Shown: positions 1 to 10,391 of the stretch, one piece after another
How the letters are laid out: every line of letters begins with the position of its first letter
How positions within the stretch are numbered: position 1 is the first letter of the stretch
Assembly: GCF_004402235.1 (NCBI RefSeq)
Contig: NZ_SOFS01000019.1
Coordinates: forward strand, 1 to 64,000
Reading direction: 5' to 3'
Source of the DNA: Cryobacterium glucosi
GTDB lineage: Bacteria > Actinomycetota > Actinomycetes > Actinomycetales > Microbacteriaceae
DNA length: 64,000 nt
Translations under genes and position numbers: made by a program
Notes under the pieces: generated by a model
What the model was told of the DNA's origin: nothing
The model's input: the letters and a program-made list of their open reading frames with translations, nothing else
The model's database searches: none

Positions 1-1308
1 GCCGCGGGCGCGGCCGCGGCGCAGAAGGCCTGGGCCGCGACCGCGCACCCGGTGCGCGCCGCCGTGCTGCGCCGGGCCGCCGCGCTCCTGGAGGAACACG
101 CCGGCGAGATCATGGACTGGAACGTGCGGGAAGTCGGCGCGGTTCCCGGGCTTGCCGGCTTCGCCCTCCACGTCGGCGCTCAGGAATGCTATGAGGCGGC
201 GGCGTTGCCGTCGCATCCGCTCGGCCAGGTACTCTCGAGCGAGGAGCCGAGGATCTCCATCGCCCAGCGGGTGCCCGTCGGCGTCGTCGGAGTCGTGTCG
301 CCGTTCAACGTGCCGATCATCCTCGGCATCCGCGCGGTGGCGCCGGCGCTCGCGCTGGGCAATGCGGTCGTGCTCAAGCCGGACCCGCGCACCGCTGTGA
401 CCGGCGGCGTGATGATGGTGCGCATCTTAGAGGAGGCCGGCCTGCCCGCCGGGCTCCTGCAGCTGGTGACCGGCGGCGCCGATGTCGGCGAGGCCATCGT
501 CACCGACCCGAACGTGCGGGTGATCGCGTTCACCGGCTCGACCAGGGCCGGTCGCGCCGTCGGCGAGCTCGCGGGAAAGCATCTCAAGCGTGCCCACCTC
601 GAGCTGGGCGGTAATTCCGCCTTCGTCGTACTCGCCGACGCTGACGTCGACAAGGCCGTCAACCTCGCGGCCTGGGGATCGTTCCTGCACCAGGGCCAGA
701 TCTGCATGACGGTCGGGCGGCACATCGTGCACGAGAGCATCTTCGACGAGTACGTCGAGAAGCTCGCCGCAAAGGCGGACTCCCTTGCCGTTGGCAACCC
801 CGCCACCGAGCACGTGCACCTCGGCCCGATCATCGACGAGAACCAGCGCGACCGCATCCACCGCCTGGTCACGAGCTCGATCGATTCCGGCGCGAAGCTG
901 AGGGCCGGCGGCAGCTACGACGGGCTGTTCTACCGGCCCACCGTGCTCGCGGACTCGCCGCTGGATGCCCCCGCCTTCTGCGAGGAGGTGTTCGGCCCTG
1001 TCGCATCCGTGGTGCGGTTCAGCACCGAGGACGAGGCCGTGGGCATCGCTTCGGCGACCGAATACGGGCTCTCGCTCGGCATCGTGACCGCCGACGCCAT
1101 GCGCGGCCTCGAACTGGCCCAGCGGATCCCGTCCGGCATCGTGCACATCAACGACCAGACGGTCAACGACGAGGCGAACACACCGTTCGGCGGCGTCGGC
1201 TCGTCCGGCACGGGTTCGCGGCAGGGCGGTGCGGAGGCCAACATCGACGCCTTCACGGAGACGCGCTGGATCACCCTGCGCCGCACGCCGGGCAGCTACC
1301 CGTTCTGA
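1..1308 (+). CDS. Aldehyde dehydrogenase (benzaldehyde/vanillin dehydrogenase-like), 5' truncated by window edge
   Basis: NAD(P)-dependent oxidation of an aldehyde, probably aromatic, to the acid in the cytoplasm. The reading frame is open from base 1 and ends at a TGA, so the start lies outside the window; about 435 residues are visible against about 480-490 for the family. Visible family marks are the Rossmann-type FTGSTRAGRAVG stretch, the general-base Glu in LELGGNS, the catalytic Cys in GQICMTVGRHIVH, and the C-terminal FGGVGSSGTGSRQGG. This combination resembles benzaldehyde and vanillin dehydrogenases more than betaine aldehyde dehydrogenases, but the substrate is an inference. It converges on the next gene with a 7-bp gap. 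Confidence 0.88.
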   Translation, partial: AAGAAAAQKAWAATAHPVRAAVLRRAAALLEEHAGEIMDWNVREVGAVPGLAGFALHVGAQECYEAAALPSHPLGQVLSSEEPRISIAQRVPVGVVGVVSPFNVPIILGIRAVAPALALGNAVVLKPDPRTAVTGGVMMVRILEEAGLPAGLLQLVTGGADVGEAIVTDPNVRVIAFTGSTRAGRAVGELAGKHLKRAHLELGGNSAFVVLADADVDKAVNLAAWGSFLHQGQICMTVGRHIVHESIFDEYVEKLAAKADSLAVGNPATEHVHLGPIIDENQRDRIHRLVTSSIDSGAKLRAGGSYDGLFYRPTVLADSPLDAPAFCEEVFGPVASVVRFSTEDEAVGIASATEYGLSLGIVTADAMRGLELAQRIPSGIVHINDQTVNDEANTPFGGVGSSGTGSRQGGAEANIDAFTETRWITLRRTPGSYPF

Positions 1309-1315
1309 GCGGAGC

Positions 1316-2158
<843 letters not shown>

Positions 2159-2197
2159 CTAAACGCCGGAACCGGACGGAACCTGACCTGCGTTGCT

Positions 2198-2521
2198 TCA
2201 GCGGGTGAGCTGGAGCTTCCACGCCTCGGGCTCGCGGGAGAGATAGCTCACCGTGAACCGGCCCGGGTGTCGCTGTTCGAGCTGGGCGAGGAGGGGCAAC
2301 GGGTCGTGGGGAGCGACGAGGACCAGGCCGCCGCCGGGGAGGACAGCGTCCAGCGCGCCGAAGATCGCGGCGTGCCGGATCGCGTGCGGGAGCTGCCGGG
2401 CGTCCAGTTCTGGGTACCCTGCGGCCTCGGCCTCGCCGCAGGTGCAGGTGTGGCCGGCGGGCTCGTCGTGGGCCGCGGGCCGGGGTGCGGATGCGGGAAG
2501 GAGGGGGATCATGTCAACCAT
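2198..2521 (-). CDS. DUF2249 domain protein
   Basis: A 107-residue protein whose C-terminal ~75 residues match the DUF2249 family: ELDARQLPHAIRHAAIFGALD, then VLVAPHDPLPLLAQLEQRHPG, then WKLQLTR. The N-terminus is short and disordered but carries a HTCTCGE Cys pair that could bind metal. DUF2249 proteins often sit with nitric-oxide, hemerythrin or denitrification genes; the biochemical role is not established. It starts 24 bp after the Cys-rich regulator on the same strand, so the two probably form a bicistron. An alternative ATG lies 9 bp downstream at 2512. Confidence 0.8.
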   Translation of the reverse strand: MVDMIPLLPASAPRPAAHDEPAGHTCTCGEAEAAGYPELDARQLPHAIRHAAIFGALDAVLPGGGLVLVAPHDPLPLLAQLEQRHPGRFTVSYLSREPEAWKLQLTR

Positions 2522-2545
2522 GATTTAAACCTAATATATTCCGCT

Positions 2546-3301
2546 TTAATTAGCGAGCGGGTCGACGGGCACCCAGTCGCCGCGGAGGCGCACCTCGCAC
2601 AACTCGGGAAGGACGAAGGGGCGCAGCTCCACGTCGTCCGGGTCGTGCCCGCCGGAACGGGCGATGCCCCGGATCAGACCCAGGTGCAGCGAGCACACCA
2701 CCGCGGGCGTGTGCCTGGCTTCGTCGCGGAAGGGACAGGCCCGGAGCTCGACGACCATACCGTCGCGGGCATCCGTCTCGCTCGGCGACGCCGGCTGACC
2801 GGGCGACGCCTCAAGCGATTGGGCGATCGGGTCGAAGCCGAGGCCGTCGAGGATGTGCACGAGCGGCCCGACGTCGCTCGCTCCTCCGGCCGCCCCTGTG
2901 CCCGGTTCGCTCTCGCGCGCCTCGAGGTCGAAGGCGGACGACCAGCGCTCGCCGGCGCGGATCGCCCGTGCCCGGCCACCGTCGTCGTCCTCGGCGAGGG
3001 CGCCGACGAGGGCGTGGCTGAGCAGCCGCTGCACACCGTCTTCGCGCACCGCGGGATTCACGGTGAAGAGGATGCGCGGACGCCCGCGGATCCCGGTCCG
3101 GTCGACGGCACGGCGGATCAGCCCGGCACCCTCGAGCTGGTCGAGATGGAAGCGCGCGGTTGTCACGTGCAGGCCGATGCTCGCGGCGACGGCGGCGGCG
3201 TCGACGGGCTCGCGGGCACCCGCGATCAACTCGAGCACCCGGCGGCGCGCATCCGAGGCGAGGGCCGCGTGCCGGTCGCCGATTCCCTGTCCGTCTACCA
3301 T
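2546..3301 (-). CDS. Winged-HTH regulator with C-terminal Cys/His metal or Fe-S site
   Basis: A transcription factor of 251 residues from the ATG at 3301 (a GTG 60 bp upstream would add 20 residues of little merit). The N-terminal winged helix (about residues 10-90) contains a typical ArsR-like recognition region, GLHVTTARFHLDQLEGAGLIRR followed by GRPRILFTV. The C-terminal part has C189-P-F, C203-x2-H206 and C235 in the layout ACPFRDEARHTPAVVC ... LRPFVLPELC, as in SufR-like regulators that hold an Fe-S cluster or metal. It likely senses redox, NO or metal and controls itself and the DUF2249 gene. The upstream region faces hrpA. Confidence 0.82.
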   Translation of the reverse strand: MVDGQGIGDRHAALASDARRRVLELIAGAREPVDAAAVAASIGLHVTTARFHLDQLEGAGLIRRAVDRTGIRGRPRILFTVNPAVREDGVQRLLSHALVGALAEDDDGGRARAIRAGERWSSAFDLEARESEPGTGAAGGASDVGPLVHILDGLGFDPIAQSLEASPGQPASPSETDARDGMVVELRACPFRDEARHTPAVVCSLHLGLIRGIARSGGHDPDDVELRPFVLPELCEVRLRGDWVPVDPLAN

Positions 3302-3387
3302 AGTTTGAGCGTAACAGTCTCCGGTTAAAGCGCCAGGCCGGGAGGACCCGCCCGCGCGCACCGGGCACCCGGAAGTCTTACGATGGA

Positions 3388-6300
3388 ATGCTCATGATTC
3401 CCCTTGTCATCACCTTCCCGCCCGAACTCCCCGTCAGCCAACGCCGCGAGGATATCGCGCGCGCCATCCGCGACAACCAGGTCGTCATCATCGCGGGCGC
3501 GACGGGCTCGGGCAAGACCACCCAGATCCCGAAGATCTGCCTCGAACTCGGGCGCACGAGCATCGGCCACACCCAGCCGCGGCGGCTCGCCGCCCGCACG
3601 ATCGCCGAGCGCATCGCCGAGGAACTCGGCCAGGAGGTCGGCCAGGTCGTCGGTTACCAGGTGCGGTTCACCGACCAGGTCGGTCCTGACACCAAGATCA
3701 AGCTCATGACCGACGGCATCCTGCTGAACGAGATGCACCGCGACCGGATGCTGCGCAAATACGACACCATCATCATCGACGAGGCCCACGAGCGCAGCCT
3801 CAACATCGACTTCCTGCTCGGCTACCTGCGCCAGCTGCTGCCGCAGCGCCCCGACCTCAAGGTCATCATCACCTCGGCGACGATCGACCCGCAGAGTTTC
3901 GCCGAGCACTTCGCGGCCGTCGACGGCACCCCTGCGCCGATCATCGAGGTCTCCGGCCGTACCTACCCGGTCGAGATCCGCTACCGCCCGCTCGTGGCCG
4001 AAGCGATGGCGGACGATGACGACGAGGACCAGGCCTCGGCGACGCCGCCGGTGGACCGCGACTACATCGAGGGCATCTCCGCGGCGCTCGACGAACTCGA
4101 GCGCGAGTCGAACGGCGACGTGCTCGTCTTCCTGAGCGGAGAGACCGAGATCCGCGACGCAGCGGATGCCCTGCAGGGCAAGTTCGCGAGTGGCGACCGC
4201 ACGAGCCCGACCGAGGTGCTGCCGCTCTACGGCCGGCTCTCCTCCGCCGATCAGCACAAGGTCTTCCAGCCCTCGACCGTCGCCGGGGTTCGGCGCCGGA
4301 TCGTGCTCGCGACGAACGTCGCCGAGACCAGCCTGACCGTCCCGGGCATCCGTTATGTCATCGACGCCGGAACCGCCAGGATCAGCCGGTACAGCGTGCG
4401 CTCGAAGGTGCAGCGGCTGCCGATCGAGGCGATCAGCCAGGCCTCCGCGAACCAGCGCTCCGGGCGCAGCGGGCGCACGAGCGACGGCATCGCGATCCGG
4501 CTGTATTCGGAGGAGGACTTCGGTCGCCGCCCGGAGTTCACCGAGCCCGAGGTGCTGCGCACCAACCTCGCCGCCGTGATCCTGCAGATGATCTCGCTCG
4601 GCCTCGGCGACATCGCCGCGTTCCCGTTCCTCACCCCGCCGGATTCCCGCGGTATCAAGGACGGCCTCGACCTGCTCGCCGAGCTCGGCGCCGTTGCGCC
4701 GGGCAGTGGGGTGAGCAACGCGAGCGGCGGGGTGTCCAAGCTCACCCGGATCGGGCAGCAGCTCGCGAAGCTGCCGATCGACCCCCGCTTCGGGCGGATG
4801 GTCATCGAGTCCAAGACCCAGGGCACCAGCCGCGAGGTGATGGCGATCGTCGCCGGCCTCACCATCCAGGACCCGCGGGAACGGCCGCTCGAGCGGCGCG
4901 CGCAGGCCGACCAGCAGCACGCGCGGTTCGCGGACCCGACGAGCGACTTCCTCGGCCTGCTGAACCTCTGGAATTACCTCGAGCTCAAGCAGAAGGAACT
5001 CGGCTCGAGCGCCTTCCGCAGGCTCTGCAAGAACGAGTTCCTGAACTACCTGCGGGTGCGCGAGTGGCAGGACGTCTACAAGCAGCTCCGCCAGCTCGCC
5101 AAGCCGCTCGGCCTACACATCGGCGACCCGGCGGTCAACCCCGACGGCATCCACCGCTCCCTCCTCGCCGGGCTGCTCTCGCACATCGGCCTCAAGGATG
5201 TCGCGAAGAAGGACTACATCGGCGCCCGCCAGCAGCGCTTCGTGATCTTCCCCGGCTCGTCGCTCGCGAAGAAGCAGCCCAACGCCGTGATGAGCGCGGA
5301 ACTCGTGGAGACCAGCCGGCTCTTCGCCCGGATGAACGCCGTCGTCGACCCAGCCTGGGCCGAACCGCTCGCCGGGGACCTCTGCAAGCGCAGTTACTCC
5401 GAACCGCACTGGGAGAAGAAGCAGGGCTCCGTCGTCGCCTACGAGCGGGTCACCCTCTACGGGGTTCCGATCGTGCCGCGCCGCCGCATCCAGTTCTCCC
5501 GGGTCGACCCGGCCTACGCCCGCGAGCTCTTCATCCGGCACGCCCTCGTCGACGGCGAATGGGACCTCGACCGCGTCGACCAGCGTGTCACCGCGTTCGA
5601 CCGGGCCAACACGAAGCTGCGCAAGGAACTCGCCGAGCTCGAGGAACGCACCCGGCGCCGCGACATCCTCTTCGACGACGAGGCCGTCTTTGAGTTCTAC
5701 CAGCGCCGCATCCCCGCGGAGGTCTGCTCGACGCGCACCTTTGAGACGTGGTGGCGCAAGGCGCGCGCCGAGACCCCCGACCTGCTCACGATGACCGCGG
5801 AGGCGCTCGTTCCCGACGAGGCCACCCCGGAGATCGACGAGGCCGTCTTCCCGCCGACCTGGCACCAGGGCGACCAGCGTTTCCACCTGAGCTACCGGTT
5901 CGAGCCGGGGGCGGATGACGATGGCGTCGCCGCCCTGATCCCGCTCGCCCTCCTGGCCCGGCTCTCCCCCGCCGGCTTCGACTGGCAGGTGCCGGGCCTC
6001 CGCGCCGACCTCGTGACCGCGCTGATCAAGTCGCTCCCGAAGAGCATCCGTCGCAACGTCGTGCCCGCCGCCGACTGGGCGGCCCGGCTGCTCACCGAGC
6101 TACCGCCTGCGCCCGGCGAGGCCCGCACGGCGAAGGACACGAGCAGCATGGGCGGTACGAGCATCGGCGCCCGGCTCGGCGCGGGCACCGGGGCGGGTTT
6201 CGAGACAGAGGCTGCGCCGTTCACCGAGATCCTCGCGGGCCTGATCCAGCGGCTCACGTACGTCCCGGTGAACGCAAACGACTTCGAGCTCGGGCGCGTA

Positions 6301-7317
6301 CCCGCGCACCTCCGGATGACGTTCCGCGTCGTCGACGACCGCGGGCAGGCGATGGCCTCCGGAAAGGACCTCGGCGAGCTGCAGCGCAGGCTCGGCTCCC
6401 GGGCGCGCGAAAGCGTCGCGGCGGCATCCGCTGCCACGCCCGTCAACGCGATCGAGCGCGGCGGCCTCACGACCTGGGATTTCGCGGAACTCCCCCGATT
6501 CATCGACACCAAACAGGGCGACAACACCATTCGCGGCTACCCGACCCTCGTCGACGAGGGTACGAGCGTCGCGATCCGGATGATGAGCACCGCTGCAGAG
6601 CAGGCGAGTACGCTGCCGGGCGGGGTGCGTCGGCTACTGTTGCTCGCGACGCCGTCTCCGGTCGCCTACGTGCAGCAGCACCTGACCGGGGCGGAGAAGC
6701 TCAGCCTCGCCACGAGCCCGTACCGCACCACGCAGGCCCTCTTCGACGACTGCCTCGCGGCCTGCGTCGATGAGGTGCTGTTCCGGGTGAACCCGAGCGG
6801 CCAGGTCTTCATGAAGGCCGAGTTCGACTCGATCCGGGACCGCGTGTCCGGGGTGCTGATGGACTCGATGTTCGAGGCCGTTGGGCTCGTTGCGCGCATC
6901 CTCACCGCCTCCCGGGCCGCCGACAAGGCGCTCAAGGCCTCGACGAGCATGGCGTTGCTGCCCGCGCTGACGGATGCCCGTGCCCAGCTGGCCGGACTGA
7001 TCTACCCCGGCTTCGTGAGCGCGACGGGCCTCGCCCAGCTGCGCCACCTGCCGCGCTACCTCGGCGGCATCAGTTCACGGATCGTGAAACTCGGCGACAA
7101 TCCCAGCCGCGACCGGGTCTGGATGAATGAAAGCCAGTCGGCCACGGCCCGCTACGAAGCTGCCGGCGGCCGGATTCCGCTGGCCCCCGGCATGGCGGCG
7201 AACCTCGTGCGCGCACGCTGGATGATCGAGGAGCTGCGGATCAGCCTGTTCGCGCAGGAGCTCAAGGCCGCGGAGTCGGTGTCTCTGCAGCGGATCCACA
7301 AGGTCCTGACCAGCTGA
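3388..7317 (+). CDS. hrpA: ATP-dependent RNA helicase HrpA
   Basis: DEAH-box SF2 RNA helicase of 1309 residues, the usual length for actinobacterial HrpA, with a likely role in rRNA/mRNA remodelling. Motif I GATGSGKTTQ is at residues 37-46, motif II DEAH at 131-134, motif III SAT at 163-165, and motif VI QRSGRSGR near 355. The helicase-associated and OB-fold regions follow, and the long C-terminal part corresponds to DUF3418. A TACGAT -10-like hexamer at 3379-3384 lies so close that the second ATG (3394, MIPLVITFPP) may be the real, almost leaderless start. The 3' end runs into a strong hairpin that includes the stop codon. Confidence 0.96.
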   Translation: MLMIPLVITFPPELPVSQRREDIARAIRDNQVVIIAGATGSGKTTQIPKICLELGRTSIGHTQPRRLAARTIAERIAEELGQEVGQVVGYQVRFTDQVGPDTKIKLMTDGILLNEMHRDRMLRKYDTIIIDEAHERSLNIDFLLGYLRQLLPQRPDLKVIITSATIDPQSFAEHFAAVDGTPAPIIEVSGRTYPVEIRYRPLVAEAMADDDDEDQASATPPVDRDYIEGISAALDELERESNGDVLVFLSGETEIRDAADALQGKFASGDRTSPTEVLPLYGRLSSADQHKVFQPSTVAGVRRRIVLATNVAETSLTVPGIRYVIDAGTARISRYSVRSKVQRLPIEAISQASANQRSGRSGRTSDGIAIRLYSEEDFGRRPEFTEPEVLRTNLAAVILQMISLGLGDIAAFPFLTPPDSRGIKDGLDLLAELGAVAPGSGVSNASGGVSKLTRIGQQLAKLPIDPRFGRMVIESKTQGTSREVMAIVAGLTIQDPRERPLERRAQADQQHARFADPTSDFLGLLNLWNYLELKQKELGSSAFRRLCKNEFLNYLRVREWQDVYKQLRQLAKPLGLHIGDPAVNPDGIHRSLLAGLLSHIGLKDVAKKDYIGARQQRFVIFPGSSLAKKQPNAVMSAELVETSRLFARMNAVVDPAWAEPLAGDLCKRSYSEPHWEKKQGSVVAYERVTLYGVPIVPRRRIQFSRVDPAYARELFIRHALVDGEWDLDRVDQRVTAFDRANTKLRKELAELEERTRRRDILFDDEAVFEFYQRRIPAEVCSTRTFETWWRKARAETPDLLTMTAEALVPDEATPEIDEAVFPPTWHQGDQRFHLSYRFEPGADDDGVAALIPLALLARLSPAGFDWQVPGLRADLVTALIKSLPKSIRRNVVPAADWAARLLTELPPAPGEARTAKDTSSMGGTSIGARLGAGTGAGFETEAAPFTEILAGLIQRLTYVPVNANDFELGRVPAHLRMTFRVVDDRGQAMASGKDLGELQRRLGSRARESVAAASAATPVNAIERGGLTTWDFAELPRFIDTKQGDNTIRGYPTLVDEGTSVAIRMMSTAAEQASTLPGGVRRLLLLATPSPVAYVQQHLTGAEKLSLATSPYRTTQALFDDCLAACVDEVLFRVNPSGQVFMKAEFDSIRDRVSGVLMDSMFEAVGLVARILTASRAADKALKASTSMALLPALTDARAQLAGLIYPGFVSATGLAQLRHLPRYLGGISSRIVKLGDNPSRDRVWMNESQSATARYEAAGGRIPLAPGMAANLVRARWMIEELRISLFAQELKAAESVSLQRIHKVLTS

Positions 7318-7344
7318 CCCCGACTGCCGCCGGGGTCAGCTGGT
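7309..7344. terminator. Bidirectional hairpin terminator between hrpA and the amino acid ABC ATPase
   Basis: A perfect 14-bp stem (7309-7322 with 7331-7344) and an 8-nt loop; the arms contain CCAGCTGACCCC and its complement. It overlaps the hrpA stop codon and ends 3 bp before the stop of the opposing gene. There is no U-tract, as is common in high-GC actinobacteria. It probably serves both converging transcripts. Confidence 0.7.
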
Positions 7345-7346
7345 GG

Positions 7347-8153
7347 CTAGAGCACCTTCGAGAGGAACGCCTGCGTGCGGCGGTGTTGCGGGTTGCTCAG
7401 CACGAGCTCGGGGTCGCCGGACTCGACGACGACGCCGCCGTCCATGAACACGAGCGAGTCACCCACCTCGCGGGCGAAGCCCATCTCGTGGGTGACCACG
7501 ATCATCGTCATGCCCTCCTTCGCGAGGCCCTTCATCACGTCGAGCACCTCGCCGACGAGTTCGGGGTCGAGCGCGCTCGTCGGCTCGTCGAAGAGCATCA
7601 GCTTGGGCTCCATCGCGAGCGCGCGGGCGATCGCGACACGCTGCTGCTGGCCGCCGGAGAGGTGCGCGGGGTAGTAGTCCGCGCGTTCGGCGAGTCCCAC
7701 CCGGGCGAGCAGGTCGCGGGCGGTGCGCTCGGCTTGCGCCTTGGGCAGCCCCTTGACCCGCAGCGGCGCCTCCATCACGTTCTGGAGTGCGGTCATGTGC
7801 GGGAACAGGTTGAAGCGCTGGAACACCATGCCGATGTCCCTGCGCTGCTTCGCCGCTTCCTTGGGCGCCATCTCGTAGAGCTTGCCGTTGGTCTCGCGGT
7901 AGCCGATCAGCTCGCCGTCGACGCTCAGCCGTCCGGCGGAGAGCACCTCGAGGTGGTTGATGCAGCGCAGGAACGTGGACTTGCCCGACCCGCTCGGCCC
8001 GACGAGGCACATCACCTCGCCGCGTTTGACCTCGAGGGAGATGCTCTTGAGCACCTCGTGCGAGCCGAAGCTCTTCGAGACCTGCTCTGCGAGCACCATC
8101 GGCACGTAACCGCGGGCAGCGGATGCCGCGTTCGGCGTGGTCAGGTCGCTCAT
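7347..8153 (-). CDS. Polar amino acid ABC transporter ATP-binding protein
   Basis: Cytoplasmic ATPase of a PAAT-family importer, 268 residues. Walker [10 protein letters not shown], the Q-loop in [18 protein letters not shown], signature [15 protein letters not shown], Walker [15 protein letters not shown] and the H-loop [11 protein letters not shown] are all intact. The insertion [20 protein letters not shown] between Walker A and the Q-loop is typical of HisP/GlnQ-like subunits. The ATG overlaps the permease TGA by 4 bp (ATGA), so it is the last gene of a three-gene operon transcribed from the binding-protein gene at 10087. The substrate class (polar or basic amino acid) follows from family only. 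Confidence 0.94.
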   Translation of the reverse strand: MSDLTTPNAASAARGYVPMVLAEQVSKSFGSHEVLKSISLEVKRGEVMCLVGPSGSGKSTFLRCINHLEVLSAGRLSVDGELIGYRETNGKLYEMAPKEAAKQRRDIGMVFQRFNLFPHMTALQNVMEAPLRVKGLPKAQAERTARDLLARVGLAERADYYPAHLSGGQQQRVAIARALAMEPKLMLFDEPTSALDPELVGEVLDVMKGLAKEGMTMIVVTHEMGFAREVGDSLVFMDGGVVVESGDPELVLSNPQHRRTQAFLSKVL

Positions 8154-9187
8154 GACGGGCCTCCCTGGCCGGTTTCGGGTTCTCGGCCGGTGCGGGTCGC
8201 CGGCGCCTGCTCGGAGCCGGGCACGATCGTGACGCCCGTGATCGGGTCGGGGTTGGAGCCGCCGCCCTTCTTGTCCGGCTGACGGTCGCCGATGCCGCGC
8301 GCGAAACGCTTCTCGAGGAAGTACTGGCCCACCATCAGGATCGAGGTGAAGAACAGGTACCAGATCGACGCGACGATGAGCAGCGGGATCGGGTTGAACG
8401 TCTCGGCGGAGATGTCACGGGAGCGGGCGAACAGGTCGAAGCTGAACGGCACCGCCGTGACGAGCGAGGTCGTCTTGAGCATCGAGATGACCTCGTTGCC
8501 GGTCGGCGGGATGATCACCCGCATCGACTGCGGCAGGATGACCCGGGTCATCGTCTGCGACCAGCTCATCCCGAGCGCGGTCGCGGCCTCTTCCTGGCCA
8601 CGATCGACGGCGAGGAGTCCGGCACGGACGATCTCGGCCATATACGCGGCCTCGTTGAGCGAGAGGCCGATCACCGCGAGGGCGAACGTGCTGAGCGCGG
8701 CGTTCGTCTCGAACGACACCCACGGGTGCATGAACGGGATGCCGATGTCGATGCTCGAATAGATCAGCGAGATCAGGCCCCAGATGGTCAGCTGGACGTA
8801 GACCGGTGTGCCGCGGAAGACCCAGAGATAGAACCACGCGAGGCTCTTCACGACCGGGTTGGGCGACAGCCGCATCACCGCGAGGATCACGCCGAGGACG
8901 ATCGCGATCACCATCGAGTAGACGGTGAGTTCGAGGGTCACGAGCGCGGCCTGGGAGATGCGCCGGTCGAACAGGTACTTCGCGACCGTCGGCCAGTCGT
9001 ACGCGGGGCGGAAGGCCGCGTCGACGATAGCCAGGGCGAACACCACGATCAGGATGATCGCGAAGACCATCCGCCAGGGGTGACGCAGCCGGATGGCTTT
9101 GATGGGAACCGACGCGGCCGGGGCGGCCGGATCGGCCGGGGACGAGGCGGGCCCCGCCCCCCGGCCGTTCAGATTCGGCGTGCTCAC
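8150..9187 (-). CDS. Amino acid ABC transporter permease (HisM/GlnP type)
   Basis: Inner-membrane permease of 345 residues with an N-terminal cytoplasmic extension, one early membrane span (residues about 37-57) and then the BPD_transp_1 core. The EAA loop is visible as [20 protein letters not shown] followed by [20 protein letters not shown]. The conserved [11 protein letters not shown] segment is also family-typical. The C-terminus is an unusual hydrophilic Pro/Gly-rich tail. The GTG start lies 3 bp after the stop of the binding-protein gene, and the 3' end overlaps the ATPase gene. It probably works as a homodimer because no second permease is present. Confidence 0.92.
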   Translation of the reverse strand: MSTPNLNGRGAGPASSPADPAAPAASVPIKAIRLRHPWRMVFAIILIVVFALAIVDAAFRPAYDWPTVAKYLFDRRISQAALVTLELTVYSMVIAIVLGVILAVMRLSPNPVVKSLAWFYLWVFRGTPVYVQLTIWGLISLIYSSIDIGIPFMHPWVSFETNAALSTFALAVIGLSLNEAAYMAEIVRAGLLAVDRGQEEAATALGMSWSQTMTRVILPQSMRVIIPPTGNEVISMLKTTSLVTAVPFSFDLFARSRDISAETFNPIPLLIVASIWYLFFTSILMVGQYFLEKRFARGIGDRQPDKKGGGSNPDPITGVTIVPGSEQAPATRTGREPETGQGGPS

Positions 9188-9190
9188 CGG

Positions 9191-10087
9191 TTAGCCGTTC
9201 GCGGCTGCGTTGATCGTGATCTTGTCGATGCCGCCGTCGGCGACACCCCACGTGTCGAGGATGGCCTTGTAGCTGCCGTCGTCGACCATGGACTGCAGTG
9301 CGGCCTGGACGGCCTTGCCGAGGTCAGAGCCCTTGGCGACGACCATGCCGTATGGTGCGACGTCGAAGGTCTTGCCCGCGAGCTGCAGCTTGCCCTTGGT
9401 CTGGGCGATGGCGTAGAGGGTGACGGGAGAGTCGGCGCTGAGCGCGTCGGCCTGGCCGAGTACGACCGCGTTCGTCGCGGCATCCTGGGTGTCGAACTTG
9501 AGCTTGTCGATCGCGGGCTTGCCGGCCGCGACGCAGGCGTCGCTCTTGGCGGGGACCTCGTCGGTGTCTTCGTAGGTGGTCGCCTGCACGGCTACCTTCA
9601 TGCCGCAGGCATTGTCCGGGTCGACGGTCTTGTCCTTGGCCGATGCCCACTGGATACCGGCGGTGTAGTAGTTGACGAAGTCGACCTGCTGCTCGCGCTC
9701 GGCGGTGTCCGTGAACGAGGACTCGCCCATGTCGGCCTTGCCACCGGCGACGGAGGGGATGATGTTGTCGAACTTGGCGACCTGGAATTCGGCCGTGAGC
9801 CCGAGCTTGGTGGCGACCGCGCTCGCGATCTCGATGCCCCAGCCGATGGGCTTGCCTGCTTCGTCCTTGAACTCGTTGGGGGCGTAGGTCGGGTCGCTGC
9901 CGACGATGAGCTTGCCGGAGGACGCGATCTTGGCGGGAACGAGTGCGGCGGCCGCGTCGTCCTTGGTGATCGCTGCGGCCGAGGCGCTGGTGGTCGAGCC
10001 GGTCGAGGGCGTCGAGTTGTCGACGCAGCCGGTGAGCATCAGTGCGGCCGCGGCGGCGACGGCGGGGAGTAGGTATCGAGCGCGCAT
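9191..10087 (-). CDS. Amino acid ABC transporter substrate-binding lipoprotein
   Basis: Extracellular lipid-anchored binding protein, 298 residues. The signal peptide MRARYLLPAVAAAAALMLTGC ends in a lipobox (LTGC, Cys21). The SBP_bac_3 fold is recognised from LIVGSDPTYAPNEFKDEAGKPIGW, then EIASAVATKLGL and the QVDFVNYYTAG stretch. It is first in the operon with the permease and ATPase. An AAGAAGG ribosome-binding site lies 8 nt before the ATG. A palindrome at 10157-10180 overlaps an AT-rich -10-like region and may be the operator for the whole operon. Confidence 0.93.
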   Translation of the reverse strand: MRARYLLPAVAAAAALMLTGCVDNSTPSTGSTTSASAAAITKDDAAAALVPAKIASSGKLIVGSDPTYAPNEFKDEAGKPIGWGIEIASAVATKLGLTAEFQVAKFDNIIPSVAGGKADMGESSFTDTAEREQQVDFVNYYTAGIQWASAKDKTVDPDNACGMKVAVQATTYEDTDEVPAKSDACVAAGKPAIDKLKFDTQDAATNAVVLGQADALSADSPVTLYAIAQTKGKLQLAGKTFDVAPYGMVVAKGSDLGKAVQAALQSMVDDGSYKAILDTWGVADGGIDKITINAAANG

Positions 10088-10156
10088 ATGCGGAACCTTC
10101 TTTGTTTGTCGGTGTCAGGGGTTCGTCATTGAGTCCGTAAACGGTAAGCGACAGAG

Positions 10157-10180
10157 GTGAGCATATAACAGGATGCTCAC
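10157..10180. promoter_or_regulatory. Palindromic operator candidate upstream of the amino acid ABC operon
   Basis: A perfect inverted repeat GTGAGCAT-N8-ATGCTCAC centred about 80 bp before the start of the binding-protein gene. The AT-rich spacer contains a TTATAT-like -10 on the minus strand, so a protein bound here would block transcription. No local regulator gene is obvious. The function is inferred from position and symmetry only. Confidence 0.45.
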
Positions 10181-10329
10181 GCGGATTCTGTGCGCAGGTC
10201 ACGTTTTGGACTAGCTAAAGCGAGCGTGAGGGGGACGTGTCTCGATCAAGTATGGCCGTTAGCGTGTTTCGGGCAGATTTCGCCGGGTGCGACGACAGCA
10301 CACGCACCGCCGCCCCGCCCAGTTGCGCA

Positions 10330-10364
10330 CAAAGCACCCTCATCGCGACGACGAAGGTGCTTTG
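10330..10364 (-). terminator. Hairpin downstream of the siderophore-binding lipoprotein gene
   Basis: A 9-bp perfect stem (CAAAGCACC with GGTGCTTTG) and a 17-nt loop, 27 bp past the stop codon of the gene at 10392. There is no U-tract, so this may be a weak terminator or an mRNA 3'-end stabiliser. Confidence 0.4.
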
Positions 10365-10391
10365 ACCGCAATTCAACCCCGGCGACGGGCG

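Larger units (their letters stand above)
10088..10391. other. Intergenic region between the amino acid importer and the siderophore binding-protein gene
   Basis: About 300 bp without a credible gene, lying upstream of the amino acid ABC operon and downstream of the siderophore lipoprotein gene (both on the minus strand). It holds a perfect 8-bp inverted repeat at 10157-10180 and a 9-bp hairpin at 10330-10364. Small open frames here lack family features and a ribosome-binding site. Confidence 0.7.
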
